The notes: generated from the letters alone by a model not told the origin. Shown: positions 1-12,044, counted from the first letter of the stretch. The stretch is DNA of 64,000 bases from Nymphaea colorata (GCF_008831285.2 NC_045146.1:1116001-1180000), one strand, 5' to 3'. A program made the numbers and translations.

Positions 1-3000
1 GTGGATGATGATGATTTGATCACCTACATCATGACTGGTTTACCATCGGGAGAATATGGGTCTCTTAGAACTGCGTTGAACACTAGGGTTGATCCCATTA
101 ATATGGAAGACTTGCTTGCTATGTTGCTTATTCATGAGGCGCAATTGGATGAAGTTGATAATCTCCCTATTGGAACTCCATCAGCAAATTTTACGATGAA
201 AAATCAAAATTTTGGTGGCAATCGCTTTAAACATAACAGAGGTCGCAATAAAACTCAAGATCGTTCTTCGAAAAATCAGGTTGGATCTTGCTTTGCTTGT
301 GGAAATAATGGTCATATTGCTGCAAATTGTCGCACAGTTTGTCAAGCATGTCGTCAGCCTGGCCATGGGGCTTTGAAGTGCAAAGCATATAAAATACAGA
401 AATTTGATGCTGCTCCATCTATTGAAGCGCATACTGCTGATGCTTATGGGTCATTTGATCATGGAGGATGGTACCCTGACTCTGGAGCCACCCATCATGT
501 AACGCCAGATTTCAACACCTTGACAATCCAATCTAACTACAATGGAGGAGATCAAGTTCGCATCGGAAATGGCCAAGGTTTGAACATTACACACACTGGT
601 ACCTCTGTTTTCTCTCATCTTGATTCTAAGTTCATCATGAAAGATATTTTACATGTGTCATCTATCACCAAAAATTTGCTTTCTGTACACAAGTTTACGA
701 AAGATAATGATGTGTTGCTTGAATTTCACCCGCAATTTTGTTATGTTAAGGATGCCAAGACAGGGCAGGTTCTTCTCAAGGGAAATAATGAGCGCGGGCT
801 CTACAAGCTGCACTTGGGAGATATTGGGAGTCAACCAACGGCTCTTCTTGGTGAACGAACTATGCAGCAAAAATGGCATGATCGACTTGGGCATCCTTCC
901 ATGAAAATTGTGCAGCATGTCCTTAGTAAATATGGACTTCCTTCTAGTTTCAATAAAACTGACTCTTTGTGTGAAGCATGTCAAATGGGGAAGAGTCATA
1001 GTTTACCTTTTTCTAGTTCATCTCATGAAATAAATGGACCATTAGACATTATATTTTCTGATGTTTGGGGCCCTGCGCTCATTGCTTCCATGCAAGGATA
1101 TTATTATTATGTTAATTTTGTTGATGGATATTCAAGGTTCACTTGGTTATTTATTATTAAAAGAAAGTCTGAAGTTTTGACTATTTTTCGAGACTTTCAA
1201 AAACTTGTTGAGAGACAATTTGGGCGACCCATCAAGGCATTTCAAAGTGATTGGGGAGGAGAATATAGATCCCTATCCACTTACTTAAAGTCATGTGGAA
1301 TTGATCATCGCATTTCTTGCCCTCACACTCATCAGCAAAATAGGAGAGTCGAGCTAAAACATCGTCACATAGTAGAAACAGGTCTCGCCTTACTTGCTCA
1401 TTCTAGCATTCCCCTCAAGTTTTGGGATTTTGCCTTTCTTACAACTGCATTTCTTATTAACCGTTTGCCATCACCTGTTACAAATATGAAAAGTCCATTT
1501 CAGCTGCTTTTTAACCAAATCCCTGACTATGCCTTTCTTAAAACCTTTGGATGTGCCTGCTACCCTCATCTTCGTCCTTACAATACTCACAAATTACAAT
1601 ATCGCAGCACCAAATGCATATTTCTTGGCTATAGCACCACACACAAAGGCTATCTTTGCTTGAATTCTTCCACTTCAAGACTCTATATTTGCCGTAATGT
1701 CATTTTTGATGAGAATGTTTTTCCTTATCAATCCACATCTGCCCCCAAACCTAAGCCACCATCTTCTTCTATCTCTCCACCAATGGAGATTCCTCTCCCC
1801 ATTACAGCCTGGTCACCATCACCATCACCACCACCATCCATTTCTCCACATGAACCTGCCATTACCACATCACCACCATCTTCCCCTTCACCACCCGCAC
1901 AAACATCACCTTCCACTTCACCACCCTCTCCCTTCCCACTATCCTTACCTAATGAATCACCTCCTCCAGCCCCCAAAACTCACTCCATGATCACTTGCCT
2001 CCAAACTGGATCCATTAAACCCAACCCCCGTTACATTACTCACCTTACCGAGTTGCCTTTAGAAATTGAACCTAAAACTTTTACCCAAGCCTCTAAACTC
2101 TCCCACTGGCACAATGCCATGCTTAAGGAATACAATGCTTTGATGCAGAACAACACTTGGATTCTTGTTCCTTCCTCTCCCTCTCACAATATTGTTGGCA
2201 ATAAATGGGTCTATTGTATCAAGAGAAAAGATGATGGCAGTATTGACAGATATAAAGCTCGTCTTGTGGCCAAAGGGTATACACAGGAATCCGGCATTGA
2301 TTACTTTGAAACTTTTAGCCCTGTGATTAAACTCACTACAATTCGAATTGTTCTTACTCTTGCTGTTTCACACAATTGGGTGGTTCGCCAGTTAGATGTC
2401 AACAATGCGTTCTTACAGGGCACTTTATCTGAAGATGTTTATATGTCACAACCTCAAGGCTTTGTTAATACTCAATATCCGCATCATGTCTGCAAGTTAC
2501 AGAAAGCTCTTTATGGACTTAAGCAAGCACCTCGAGCCTGGTTTCAACACCTTAGTTCCTTTCTCATTTCAAACGGTTTCTCCGCCTCCAAGATTGACAC
2601 TTCACTATTTCTCAAATTTGTGGGTTCTCATTCCATCTTTATTCTTATTTATGTTGATGACATATTGATCACTGGAAGCTGCTCCGCCGCCATTCATCAG
2701 CTTATATGTCAAATGGGGTGTGCATTCTCAATAAAAGATCTTGGGCATCTACATTATTTTCTTGGAGTTGAAGCACAGTTTACACCTCAAGGACTCTTTC
2801 TTTCTCAACGCCAGTATATGCAAGATCTTCTCAAGCAAAGCGACATGGTTGATGTCAAGCCCCTTCCTTTGCCTTTAGCTGTTACCGAAAAGTTATCCAA
2901 GTTTGATGGGACGCCGCTACTTGATCCTACTCCATATCGCCAAATTGTTGGTGCTCTATAGTATGCTACCCTTAGCAGACCTGATCTTGCTTATGCTACT

Positions 3001-3813
3001 AACAAGGTCTATCAGTTTATGCAAGCTCCTACCACTGTTCATTGGGCTGCCGTCAAACGCATACTTCGCTACATTAAGCACACTCTTCATCTTGGGTTTC
3101 TTATTCAGCCGTCCTCACACCTTTCTCTTACAGCATATTCTTATGCCGATTGGGCTGGAAATCCTGATGATCGAAGATCTACCACCGGTTTTGCCATCTT
3201 TCTTGAAGATTCATTGGTTTCGTGGTTTGCAAAGAAGCAAAATACTGTTGCTCGCTCCAGTACTGAGGCAGAATACCGGGCATTGGCCTCCACTGCCGCC
3301 GAAGTTCTCTCCATATCATATTTTTTACACGAACTTCGTCACCCTCTTTCCACCATTCCCCGGCTCTTATGTGACAATATGGGTGCTGTTCAATTGACTG
3401 CCAATCCGGTTTTTCACCAACGAACCAAGCATATTGAAGTCGATATTCATTTCATCCGGGATCATGTGTACAATCATCGTCTTACAGTTCATCATGTTCC
3501 AGCTACTGTCCAACTTGCTGATACCATGACCAAGCCCCTTGCTCGCTCACCATTTGAATCCATTCGTGTCAAGCTTAACGTCCTTCCTAGGCCGTTCAGC
3601 TTGAGGGGGGCTATTGAAGATAATGCTCAAGGAAACAATATCGCTGGCAAAATTGTTGTTGTTTTTATTGACCAAAAGATTAGGAATGAAAATCAGAGGT
3701 GTAACCAACAATATCTTCAAGATATTGATGCCAATCAAGATCCTAGAAATCAGGAAATGAATGACCCCTGTATTCCTTTAAATGTTAATGGAACCTCTCA
3801 CACAAATGATTGA
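1..3813 (+). pseudogene. Copia gag-pol polyprotein, 5'-partial, one in-frame stop
   Basis: One reading frame runs from the edge to 2958, meets TAG at 2959-2961, then continues in the same frame to 3813. Visible parts are two CX2CX4HX4C zinc knuckles (residues about 97-110 and 115-128), the aspartic protease motif DSGAT (about 160), the pre-integrase motif WHDRLGHPS, integrase with DVWGP, SDWGGEY and a conserved Glu in VELKH, a Pro/Ser-rich linker, RT with YVDD (about residue 884), and RNase H with [10 protein letters not shown] after the stop. In relatives the codon at the stop is usually Gln (GALQYAT), so CAG to TAG is the simplest cause. Integrase also departs from the usual PQQNG..ERKH in three places (HQQNR, ELKH). 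The stop would remove RNase H, so the copy is probably non-autonomous. Confidence 0.9.
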
Positions 3814-3980
3814 GGCGTGTGAGAGAGAAACCTTTGTTCGTGGACGTAGACTCGATCCTGAGTCGAACCACGTTAAAACTCTCTGTGTCTTGGTGTTTTG
3901 CCTTTTTCCCTTTTATTTCAAGTCTTCCCCAAATCCATTCTCCTCTTCTCTTTTAAAATGGAGAAATCTGTTCATGTATC
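3612..3980 (+). repeat. Putative 3' LTR of the copia element
   Basis: The left boundary follows a G-run (3605-3610) that fits a polypurine tract. The LTR would start TATTGAAGATAATGC, where relatives often begin TGTTGAAGATAATGC. The last polyprotein codons read into it. The right boundary is a guess because no partner LTR is in the window. Confidence 0.5.
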
Positions 3981-4723
3981 AGGTCATATACTGCTAAAAT
4001 AATTAACAGAAAATGTTAAATTTAACGAAACAATAATCTTGTCTTCTTTCGAACATACATGCACAGAAATTTACGCATGCAGATAAGTTGTCCCTGAATC
4101 AACCTAACAAAATTACACTAGGTTCGTGAGGAATTGAAACTATGCTACTTTTTGTACTGAATATGGAATATTGTCAAATCTTATGCTATAGAGCATGAAG
4201 ATCACAGTTATTTGATTAGTTTCATTGAAGCCCAGTTTCATGTCTCATGATCTCATACATTGGCCTGTTAAATGTGGTTAATACAAAAGCAGTGTTTTAA
4301 GTTAATCTATACCCTTACGTTATTTGAATGGAGGTGGTAGCAGATCAGTGGATGAAGTTGCAGAATGAGAGAGGATTTAGAAAACTTGAAGTGAAGGAGG
4401 ACATCTGGAAAATGATTAATACAGAAGGAATGATTCTGGAAACACAGAAAGGCTAAAAATTAATCATTATAATTTTGCACAACCAGCAAAAACACGTATT
4501 ATTCCAACAAGAAAACTATTTTATTATTCGAAAGTAGAACTAGAAGAGAGCAACAGATTAGATACAACTCAAAAAAGATCGACAACAAGCCATTAGTGTC
4601 AAATTGCACTTGATTGGAAATTAAACTGAAACAAGAAGACATTAATCAGACTTCACTGAAGCAAGTAGAAGACATTATTCACTTCTCCCACATTTTAACT
4701 TGTGTATAATGACAGAGTTCTTC
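3981..4723. other. Intergenic, AT-rich; 3' flank of the receptor kinase gene
   Basis: I see no coding potential or repeat structure here. The last about 250 bases should hold the 3' untranslated region of the minus-strand receptor kinase, but I cannot point to a definite polyadenylation site. Confidence 0.5.
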
Positions 4724-7120
4724 TCAACCCATTGAGCTTATGAAAGAAGAAGGGTTGGGCGGGATGGGAACATCAACTGCACCTTCAAGCATTTGTGTCA
4801 CCTTCTTCATTGTTGGCCTAAGTGATGGGTCTTCTTGAATGCACCACAATGCCACCATTACCATCTGTCTCACCTTCTTCATGTCATTCTGAGCATCTTC
4901 ATCGTGCTCCACCAACATCTCCAATTGTTGTCCGACGAAGCAATCATAGGCCCAATCAACTAGTATCCCCGATGGTCCATCCTTCATATTGAGTTCCACA
5001 TTCTTCCTACAACACGTAATCTCCAGCAACATCACTCCGTAACTATAAACATCAACTTTCACTGTGATAGCCATCTTCCTAAACCATTCTGGGGCTACAT
5101 AACCTCTTGTTCCCCTTATGTCTGTGTTGGTCTTTGTTTGATCTTGTCTGAGAAGCTTGGCTAGTCCAAAATCAGAAATTTTGGGAATGAGATTGCCATC
5201 AAGAAGTATGTTTTCAGGCTTAATATCACAGTGTATGATCTGTGTGCTACATTCTTCATGGAGGTACATGAGCCCCCTAGCTATACCAAATGCAATTTGG
5301 ACTCTTGTGTTCCACTCTGGCCTAAGGCTTCCAAGGAGGAAGCTTGACAGAGAGCCTTGTTCCATGTACTCATACACTAATAATCTATGAGGACCCTCGT
5401 CGCAGAAACCAAGCAGTTGGACAAGGTTTTTGTGATGTGTTCTTCCAATCACGCTCACTTCTGTTCTGAATTCCTTGTCCCCATTTTCCATCAACTTGTC
5501 CAATTGCTTCACAGCAATAGGCCTCTGACCATATGTAAAAACAATCATCCCTCTGTAAACAGTGCCAAAAGAGCCGCTGCCCAACTTCTCCTTGAAATTC
5601 TTAGTAGCCTTCTCGAGTTGTTTGAAACTGAATCTCATCAACTTCATCTCAGGCTGCATAGAACCTACTAGTTTTCCTTGTCTATGTAGATTACTTCTCC
5701 TGTGGCATATTAGAGTGATACTCTGAATAATGATAAGGAGGAAAATAGTTACCGAGATGACAAACAAAACAACTTTGACAACTTCAAATCGTGACCAATT
5801 GCTCCTGCCATTGGATGTGATGTTGGAGCGACCTCCTTCTTCAAGCAGGGAACTGTTGTCCAGTGATACCTTAACGAAAATTTTAGAACCACCTGCCATC
5901 TTACCACTACGCAATGGCATCCGCTTCTTGTGGCAGTTTGAGTCCGAATACACAGCTAAAGTGCAATAACAATCAGCCAAGAACCAATGTCTGCATCCGG
6001 CCTCGTCAATATTTGATTTAACAGCATAGTCCCCACCAGCAAAATTCACATGTTCAATCGTCTCCAGACCATAGTCATCTGGATTGTACTGCCTGCAGTC
6101 GGTGATTGGGATATCCTGGTTGCAACCAAGTATTTTGTTATTGGCATCCACATAAGAGAAACCGCTCGGGCACAAACAATCAAAGCCTTTGTTTTTTCCA
6201 ACGCAGTAACCATTCTGCCCACAAATGCCCGGCATTTCACATGAATAAACTTGAGTTTCCCAGATGACGTTCCAGGAGTTCGTCCAAGACTTACTTCTTC
6301 CCTTGGGGTAATTATAGAGCCTGAAGATCCCATCATTGTCAATCGTTCCTCTGAAGTAGAAGTCCTTGCTTGGCTTGGGAATCCGGCTTGCAGGTGTTAT
6401 CTCAACAGTCTTATTTTTTTCCCACTGGAAGATGGAGATTTTTCCGGACTCGTCGAACACCAACCTTCCCTTTGTTCCAGCAGTGTTTGATGCATAAGTT
6501 GGTTCCGATATATCACTGTAGCTAACAAAGTTGCCATCACCTTGCATTTGGATGTAATACCGGCCGGTGGAGAGATTGGTTGGTGACACTGGAGCATAGA
6601 GTTTGTAGCCTAGAGAAAGTGTTTGAGTGGGGAGTATGGTATCGGTGGGTGAGTCGAAGCTTTGCCACTTGAACTCAAATCCAGGTGAGCTCTGAAGCAC
6701 CAGGTTGCCTGTGTCTAGAATGGCAGCCTGCGTTATGGCGCTACCACCTGAACTGCCTCCAATGCTGAAAAACGGTTTGCCATTTGCATCATTTATGACA
6801 AGCACACCATTGTTGGTTAGCTCCACAGTGGAACCAGGTGGAGCGGGCCTGTCTCTGTTTGCTGTCCAAACTAGAGTCTTTTCGGGGATCTTTTCATAAC
6901 GAACACCGACGTATAGATTGTCACCAACCCTCGAGAAGCCAAAGGAGAACTCACCAGAGGGGGAGATCCAGGATGCGCTGTTGTCAAGGGAAGATAAAGA
7001 AGAGCCTAGACTTACGTTTCGGTAGGGCTGTGCTTCCACTGTTACATGTAAGAGAGATGAGCAGCAGAGGAGGAGGAGGGTAAGAAAAGCCGTTGAAGCA
7101 GCAAATGAAAGGATGGCCAT
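4724..7120 (-). CDS. G-type lectin S-receptor-like serine/threonine kinase (LECRK/RLK1 type), intact
   Basis: An intronless 798-residue receptor kinase of the plasma membrane. In order: signal peptide (1-30, ending VEAQ), bulb-type mannose-lectin domain (about 35-155), EGF-like Cys cluster (about 290-335, CGQNGYC), a PAN-like region (about 345-420), one transmembrane helix (about 447-472) and a kinase domain (about 510-785). Kinase motifs are the glycine loop GSGSFG, lysine in IAVKQLD, catalytic loop HCDIKPEN, DFGLAK and APEW. The catalytic loop has Cys where RD kinases have Arg, so this is a non-RD kinase, the class typical of immune receptors. The start ATG sits in a strong plant context (ATCCCATGG) and gives the signal peptide. 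The PAN-like region has HWF where the neighbouring copy has QSC, so one conserved Cys is lost. Relatives such as rice OsLecRK act in pathogen and insect defence. The ligand here is unknown. Confidence 0.93.
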   Translation of the reverse strand: MAILSFAASTAFLTLLLLCCSSLLHVTVEAQPYRNVSLGSSLSSLDNSASWISPSGEFSFGFSRVGDNLYVGVRYEKIPEKTLVWTANRDRPAPPGSTVELTNNGVLVINDANGKPFFSIGGSSGGSAITQAAILDTGNLVLQSSPGFEFKWQSFDSPTDTILPTQTLSLGYKLYAPVSPTNLSTGRYYIQMQGDGNFVSYSDISEPTYASNTAGTKGRLVFDESGKISIFQWEKNKTVEITPASRIPKPSKDFYFRGTIDNDGIFRLYNYPKGRSKSWTNSWNVIWETQVYSCEMPGICGQNGYCVGKNKGFDCLCPSGFSYVDANNKILGCNQDIPITDCRQYNPDDYGLETIEHVNFAGGDYAVKSNIDEAGCRHWFLADCYCTLAVYSDSNCHKKRMPLRSGKMAGGSKIFVKVSLDNSSLLEEGGRSNITSNGRSNWSRFEVVKVVLFVISVTIFLLIIIQSITLICHRRSNLHRQGKLVGSMQPEMKLMRFSFKQLEKATKNFKEKLGSGSFGTVYRGMIVFTYGQRPIAVKQLDKLMENGDKEFRTEVSVIGRTHHKNLVQLLGFCDEGPHRLLVYEYMEQGSLSSFLLGSLRPEWNTRVQIAFGIARGLMYLHEECSTQIIHCDIKPENILLDGNLIPKISDFGLAKLLRQDQTKTNTDIRGTRGYVAPEWFRKMAITVKVDVYSYGVMLLEITCCRKNVELNMKDGPSGILVDWAYDCFVGQQLEMLVEHDEDAQNDMKKVRQMVMVALWCIQEDPSLRPTMKKVTQMLEGAVDVPIPPNPSSFISSMG

Positions 7121-7157
7121 GGGATCTCTCTCTCCCTCTCTTGCTCTCTCTCTCTGA
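7121..7157 (-). promoter_or_regulatory. CT/GA-rich 5' leader of the receptor kinase
   Basis: A run of CTCTCT on the + strand (GAGAGA on the coding strand) lies directly upstream of the start codon. The paralogue at 9.6-12.0 kb has a longer CT tract at the same place, so the tract was probably inherited with the duplication. Pyrimidine/purine repeats of this kind are common in plant 5' UTRs. Any regulatory effect is inference. Confidence 0.45.
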
Positions 7158-9520
7158 AATGTGAACAGGCGGAGGTTTTATGAGAATAAGAATGGCAGAA
7201 GTAAGAGACGAAAATTTCTTCCTGAGATTTGTATTTTGTAGTCCTTATTTTACTGTCTATTTTTCAATATTTGCTGTTTCATTTTCTGGTTTTCAAACAT
7301 GCTGCTGTTTAATTTTGAATATTGCACTTGTTTACCGTTCAGTCTACTGCTTTTACATAAGATATCGTTTGAGCTTGTGAAGAAAAACTGGTTTGGCCTT
7401 TACTACAGTCCGATACATACGCATGCAGTAGCTTGTAGCATTTACAAGCACTTCTTCTAGTAAATAAAGACGTATATGTAAATGTTATCCCGAAAAAGCT
7501 TAAAAAATGATATGACATTTGTTTTCTTCCTGATGTATAATTAGGATGTTATGAATTGAAAAATGTAGACCATCAATTTCAAATTCTTGATAAAATCGAA
7601 TATATGCTTCCACAAAACGTAAATTTTTATTAATGTTAAGATTTCCTACATAAAATCACATTGATAAAGTTAGTTTTATAGAAATTACTTGTACATATGT
7701 TTTGTTCTTTTCTAAAGTTTAGTTTCCAAAACCATCCCTCCTTCGTTTGTATCTATGGTCGTCTTCAAGTCTAGGATAAACTATTTTTTCAGTTATACTT
7801 GATCATTTCTGCAGTTTATAACCCAAAGATAGATTGATTCTCAGTTATAGTTGGCAATTTCTGCAGTTTATAGCCCAAAGATGATTATTTCTGGTCAACT
7901 AAATGCGAAGGATGAATTAAATAAACTAAACAAGAGAACGGCAGATATTTGAAATATAGAAAACTAGTGGGGACTTTTATGTAAGTACTGTGGTCCACTT
8001 GCTTTCCCGCGTTGAAAAGTCTAAAGAGAAGTGTGGCCCAATATTGTGTTTGATGACGGAGGACGATTAATATTTCACGCATTGACCCTCTAAATGTCTC
8101 AGTCGAACACTCTTTGACTTACAATGACATCGATATATATATATATATATTTATTTATTTATTTATATTCTTACTTTATACTTATCAAAAGTTAATTATT
8201 ACTGTTTGCTGGGCACTTCAAATTATTTCCCAACGTAAAATTAAGAGCAAATGTTTTTTCAGAATAATAAAACATAAGCAATTTCCAGATAAAGGACATG
8301 AATAAGGTAACAAAACAGGATAAGTATCTCATCAAATGAGACGCTCATTTTGTTTGTTATGTAATGGTCATGCTAATTCATCAAATTAACGAAAAGGAAA
8401 ATAGAGATATATTTATCAGCTTTCAGAAAAAAATTTGACCACGTCAGCTGAGTGCAACAAGTCCTCCAACGCTTTCTATTCACAAATGCACACTTTACTA
8501 TAACATGCTCATGTTTCAAAACTTTTCACTGCATCACCAAATGTTCTCAAAATATGTTCAAAATACCCTCGATTGCTCACCACCTACAAGTTATCCCTGG
8601 TTGATTTCTGGAAATGCTCCTGTTGAGGGATAGACCTTCCTCCTTTTGTTAACAAAGAATAATAATTGCAAAAAGAAAGATTCTATTACTAGATGGCCAA
8701 AGGGAGAGGAACACACCCACCCAAAATGAGATCCGTCTGACCGGGGCCTGAGCCTACTGTGGAAGTGGTTATAACATCGTCCCCGAACAGATAGATCTCT
8801 CCCTTTCTGCATCGAACGGCCAGTCATAGCCAGTGGTGGAGCTAGGCCATGGTGGCCACATCCTATCTACCCAAAACCCTTCTCCACTTCCTATCTATAA
8901 GTTATTATGTTTTTGATCCAGATCTTGTGGAGATCTGCATTTCATATTTCCTTTTGTAATAACATTTTCTGTTGCATACTTATCTCCTCCTTATTGCAAT
9001 CTTTCCACGAATCACTGCCTGTTCTCTTTCTTTGAGTTGTAATCTTTCCTTGAATCAATGCTTCCTATCCTTGCCTGATCTTCACAATTGGCTTCACACT
9101 TGTATCCCATTTGTTCAACAGCGTAACCTAAAGTTAAGAGGGAAGGAAGCTCTTTGGGCTCCAATGTGTCTTTTTTCAAAAACTGACAACCAAGTGTTCC
9201 AGACCCCTACCTAAAGTGTCTTATGATAGAGATTAAAATATGGTGTTACTATATTCAAACTTGAAGAAGGCAGTCTGTTGTTTAAGAATATAGCAGCAGA
9301 GAACACTTCATCATAATATTTGGGCAACCATATAAAAAATGTATCCTTCCAAAACGAAAAACAATTTATTGTTTTATAATAAACTAGAAGAGAGCAACAA
9401 ACAACTCAAACAAGGAAGGCCTACAATTTAGTGTCCGACAGTACAAAACATTTATATCAAAGATAAGTCGAATGGATCCCAAGCTAAAACAAGTAGACGA
9501 AGATCAAACTTCTTCCAGGT
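7158..9520. other. Intergenic spacer between the two receptor kinase copies
   Basis: About 2.4 kb of AT-rich DNA with short TA and TTTA runs near 8134-8165. It should contain the promoter of the intact kinase on its left. I see no gene and no clear transposon. Confidence 0.5.
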
Positions 9521-9595
9521 TGACATTTCATAGAAGCACATAGTTTCCTTATCATTCTTGACATTTCATAGAAGCACAAGTTTCCTTATCATTCC
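9521..9595. repeat. Tandem duplication, 38/37-bp unit
   Basis: The unit TGACATTTCATAGAAGCACA plus AGTTTCCTTATCATTC occurs twice in a row (9521-9558 and 9559-9595), with a one-base length difference. It covers the last codon and stop of the pseudogene and its 3' flank. Confidence 0.85.
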
Positions 9596-11966
9596 ATTGA
9601 GCTTATGAAAGAAGATGGGTTGGGCGGGATTGCAATGTCAACTGCACCTTCCATCATCTGCGTCACCTTCTTCATTGTGGGCCTCAGCGAGGGGTCTTCC
9701 TGAATGCACCATAATGCTACCATCACCATCTTTCTCACCTTCTTCATGTCGCTCTAAGCACCTTCATCGTGATCCACCAACATCTCCAATTGTTGCGAAA
9801 TGAAGCAATCATATGCCCAATCAACTAGTATTGTCATGGGCTCATCCTTCATATTGAGTTCCACATTCTTCCTGCAACATATGATTTCAAGCAACAACGT
9901 CCCATAGCTGTAAACATCAACTTTCATGGTGATAGCCATCTTCCTAAACAATTCTGGGGCTACATAACCTCTTGTGCCCCCATGTCTGTGTTGGTCTTTG
10001 TTTGATCATGTCTGAGAAGCTTGGCCAGTCCACAATCAGATATTTTGGGAATGAAATTGCCATCAAGAAGTATGTATTCAGGCTTAATGTCACAGTGTAT
10101 GATCTGTGTGCCACATTCTTCATGGAGGTACATGAGCCCTCTAGCTATACCAAATGCAATTTGAACTTTTTGGTTCCAGTCTGGCCTAATGCTTCCAAAG
10201 AGGAAGCTTGACAAACAGCCTTGTTCCATGAACTCGTATACTAGTAATCAGTGAGAACCCTCATCACAAAAGCCAAGCAGTTGCACAAGGTTTTTGTGAT
10301 GTGTTCTTCCAATCACTGTAACTTCTGTCTGGAATTCCTTGTCTCCATTTTCCATGAATTTGTCCAATTGCTTCACAGCAACGGACTTCTGACCATATGC
10401 TTAAAATATCATCCCCTTGTAAACGGTCGCGAAAGAACCACTACCCAACTTCTCCTTGAAACCCCTGGTGACCTTCTCGAGTTCTTTGTAACTAAATATT
10501 TTCAACTGCATCTCAGGCTGCAGAAGACCTGATTCTTCTTCCTTTCTGTGTGGAATTCGTCGCTTAATGCAGATAATTAGAGTGACAGATTCAATCATGA
10601 AAAAGAGAATAAGACTTACGGAGATGCCAAACAGCACAATTCCACCAACTCCAAATCGGGACTGCTTGCTCCTACCATTGTATCTGATGTTGGACAAATA
10701 TGGTGGAAGGGGAAAGGAATTGTTGTCCCTTGGCACCTTAAATAGAGCCTTCACGTCATCTGTCCGTGGCTCGCTATTGCGTAACGGCATGCGCTTCTTG
10801 TAGCATTTTGAGTTCCCATAGACAGCCACGAGACATAAGCAATCCTCTAGGCATGATTGCCTGCACGTGCTTTCGTCAACACTTAGCTCTGCATACTCCC
10901 CACCATACCAATTCACATTATTAATCATGTGTAGAACATAGTTCTCTGCTCTATACCTCCTGCAGTCCGGCATTGGGAAATCTAATTTGCAACCGAGAAA
11001 TCTGTTTTCTGCGTCCACATAAGAGAAACCGGCCGGTGGACATAGGCAGTCGAAGTCATTATTAGATGTCTTGTTGGTGCAGTAACTGTTCAACCCACAA
11101 ATGCCCTTCATATTGCATGCATATTGTTGAGTGGCCCAGATGATGTTCCAGGTGTCTGACGTATAATTGTTTCTTCCCCTGGGATATCTGTAGAGCCTGA
11201 AGATACCATCATAGCACATAGTTCCTCTAAAGTAGAAGTCCTTGATTGGCGAGGGAATCTGGTCTGCAGGATTTAGCTGAACAGTTTTATTATTTTCCCA
11301 TTGGAAGATGGAGAGTTTTCCAGACTCATCGAACACCAAACGTCCTTTTGTTCCATACGTGTTTGAAGCATAAGTTGGTTCTAATATTTCACTGTAGCTA
11401 ACAAAGTTACCATCACCTTGCATTACGATATAGTACCGGCCAGTGGAGAGATTGGTCGGTGAAAATGGAGCATAGAGTTTGTAGTCAAGCGCAAGAGTCT
11501 GAGCGGGAAGGATGGTATCAGTGGGACAGTCGAAGCTTTGCCACTTGAACTCAGGCACGGATGCGCTCTGAAGCACCAGGTTGCCTGTGTCTAGCATGGC
11601 AGCATGGGTGATGATGCTACCATCTGAACTTCCACCAATGTCCAAAAACAAGTTTCCCTTTCCATCTTTTATGATGAGGCTACCATTTTTTGTTAGCTCC
11701 ACAGTGGAACCAGTGGGCGCAGGCTTGTCCCTGTTTGCTGTCCAAACTAGAGGCTTCTTGGGGATCTTTTCATAACGAACACCGACGTCCAGATTGCCGC
11801 CCACCATCGAGAAGCCAAAAGAGAAATCACCAGAGGGGGAGATCCAGGCCGTCTTGTTGTCAAGGGAAGATAAAGAAGAACCTAAACTTATGTTTTGGTA
11901 GGTCTGCGCTTCTGCTGATACATGTAATAAGGAGAAGCAGTAGAGGAGGGGGGCAAGAAAAGCCAT
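9589..11966 (-). pseudogene. G-type lectin S-receptor-like kinase pseudogene (tandem paralogue)
   Basis: Full-length relative of the neighbouring gene on the same strand. The ectodomain, membrane helix and start of the kinase are open for 521 codons (10401-11966): signal peptide, bulb lectin, EGF-like Cys (CGLNSYC), PAN-like (CRQSC) and helix. The kinase part is broken four times. TAA at 10401-10403 lies just after the glycine loop, which reads GSGSFA (last Gly lost). TGA at 10248-10250 replaces an Arg codon. A 1-bp deletion near 9985 lies between DFG (here DCG) and the APE motif. TAG at 9754-9756 replaces Gln. The frame then runs to a stop at 9589-9591. The catalytic loop HCDIKPE is still readable. 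A truncated transcript could still encode a secreted or membrane-bound lectin ectodomain without a kinase, but that is speculation. Confidence 0.92.
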
Positions 11967-11988
11967 TGAGGAAATACAAGAAAGGAAG

Positions 11989-11990
<2 letters not shown>

Positions 11991-12044
<54 letters not shown>
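11991..12044. repeat. (CT)n microsatellite upstream of the kinase pseudogene
   Basis: About 27 CT units, 25 bases upstream of the pseudogene ATG, in the position of its 5' leader. The matching tract of the intact copy is shorter and interrupted. Confidence 0.95.

Larger units (their letters stand above)
1..3980 (+). mobile_element. Ty1-copia LTR retrotransposon, 3' part (5' LTR outside window)
   Basis: The domain order gag zinc knuckles, protease, integrase, reverse transcriptase, RNase H is diagnostic of Ty1-copia, because integrase precedes RT. The element enters from the left edge, so its 5' LTR and the gag N-terminus are not visible. A G-rich tract ending near 3611 looks like the polypurine tract, and the 3' LTR should begin just after it. 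The right end is an estimate because there is no second LTR to align with it. The long nearly intact frame suggests a fairly recent insertion compared with the other copia remnants in the window. Confidence 0.9.

Noticed and set aside
1697-1990. His/Pro-rich frames in the copia element
   Set aside because: These are out-of-frame shadows of the Pro/Ser-rich linker between integrase and RT.
8820-8870. GTGGTGGAGCTAGG-type sequence resembling a MITE end
   Set aside because: No matching inverted end or flanking duplication was found.
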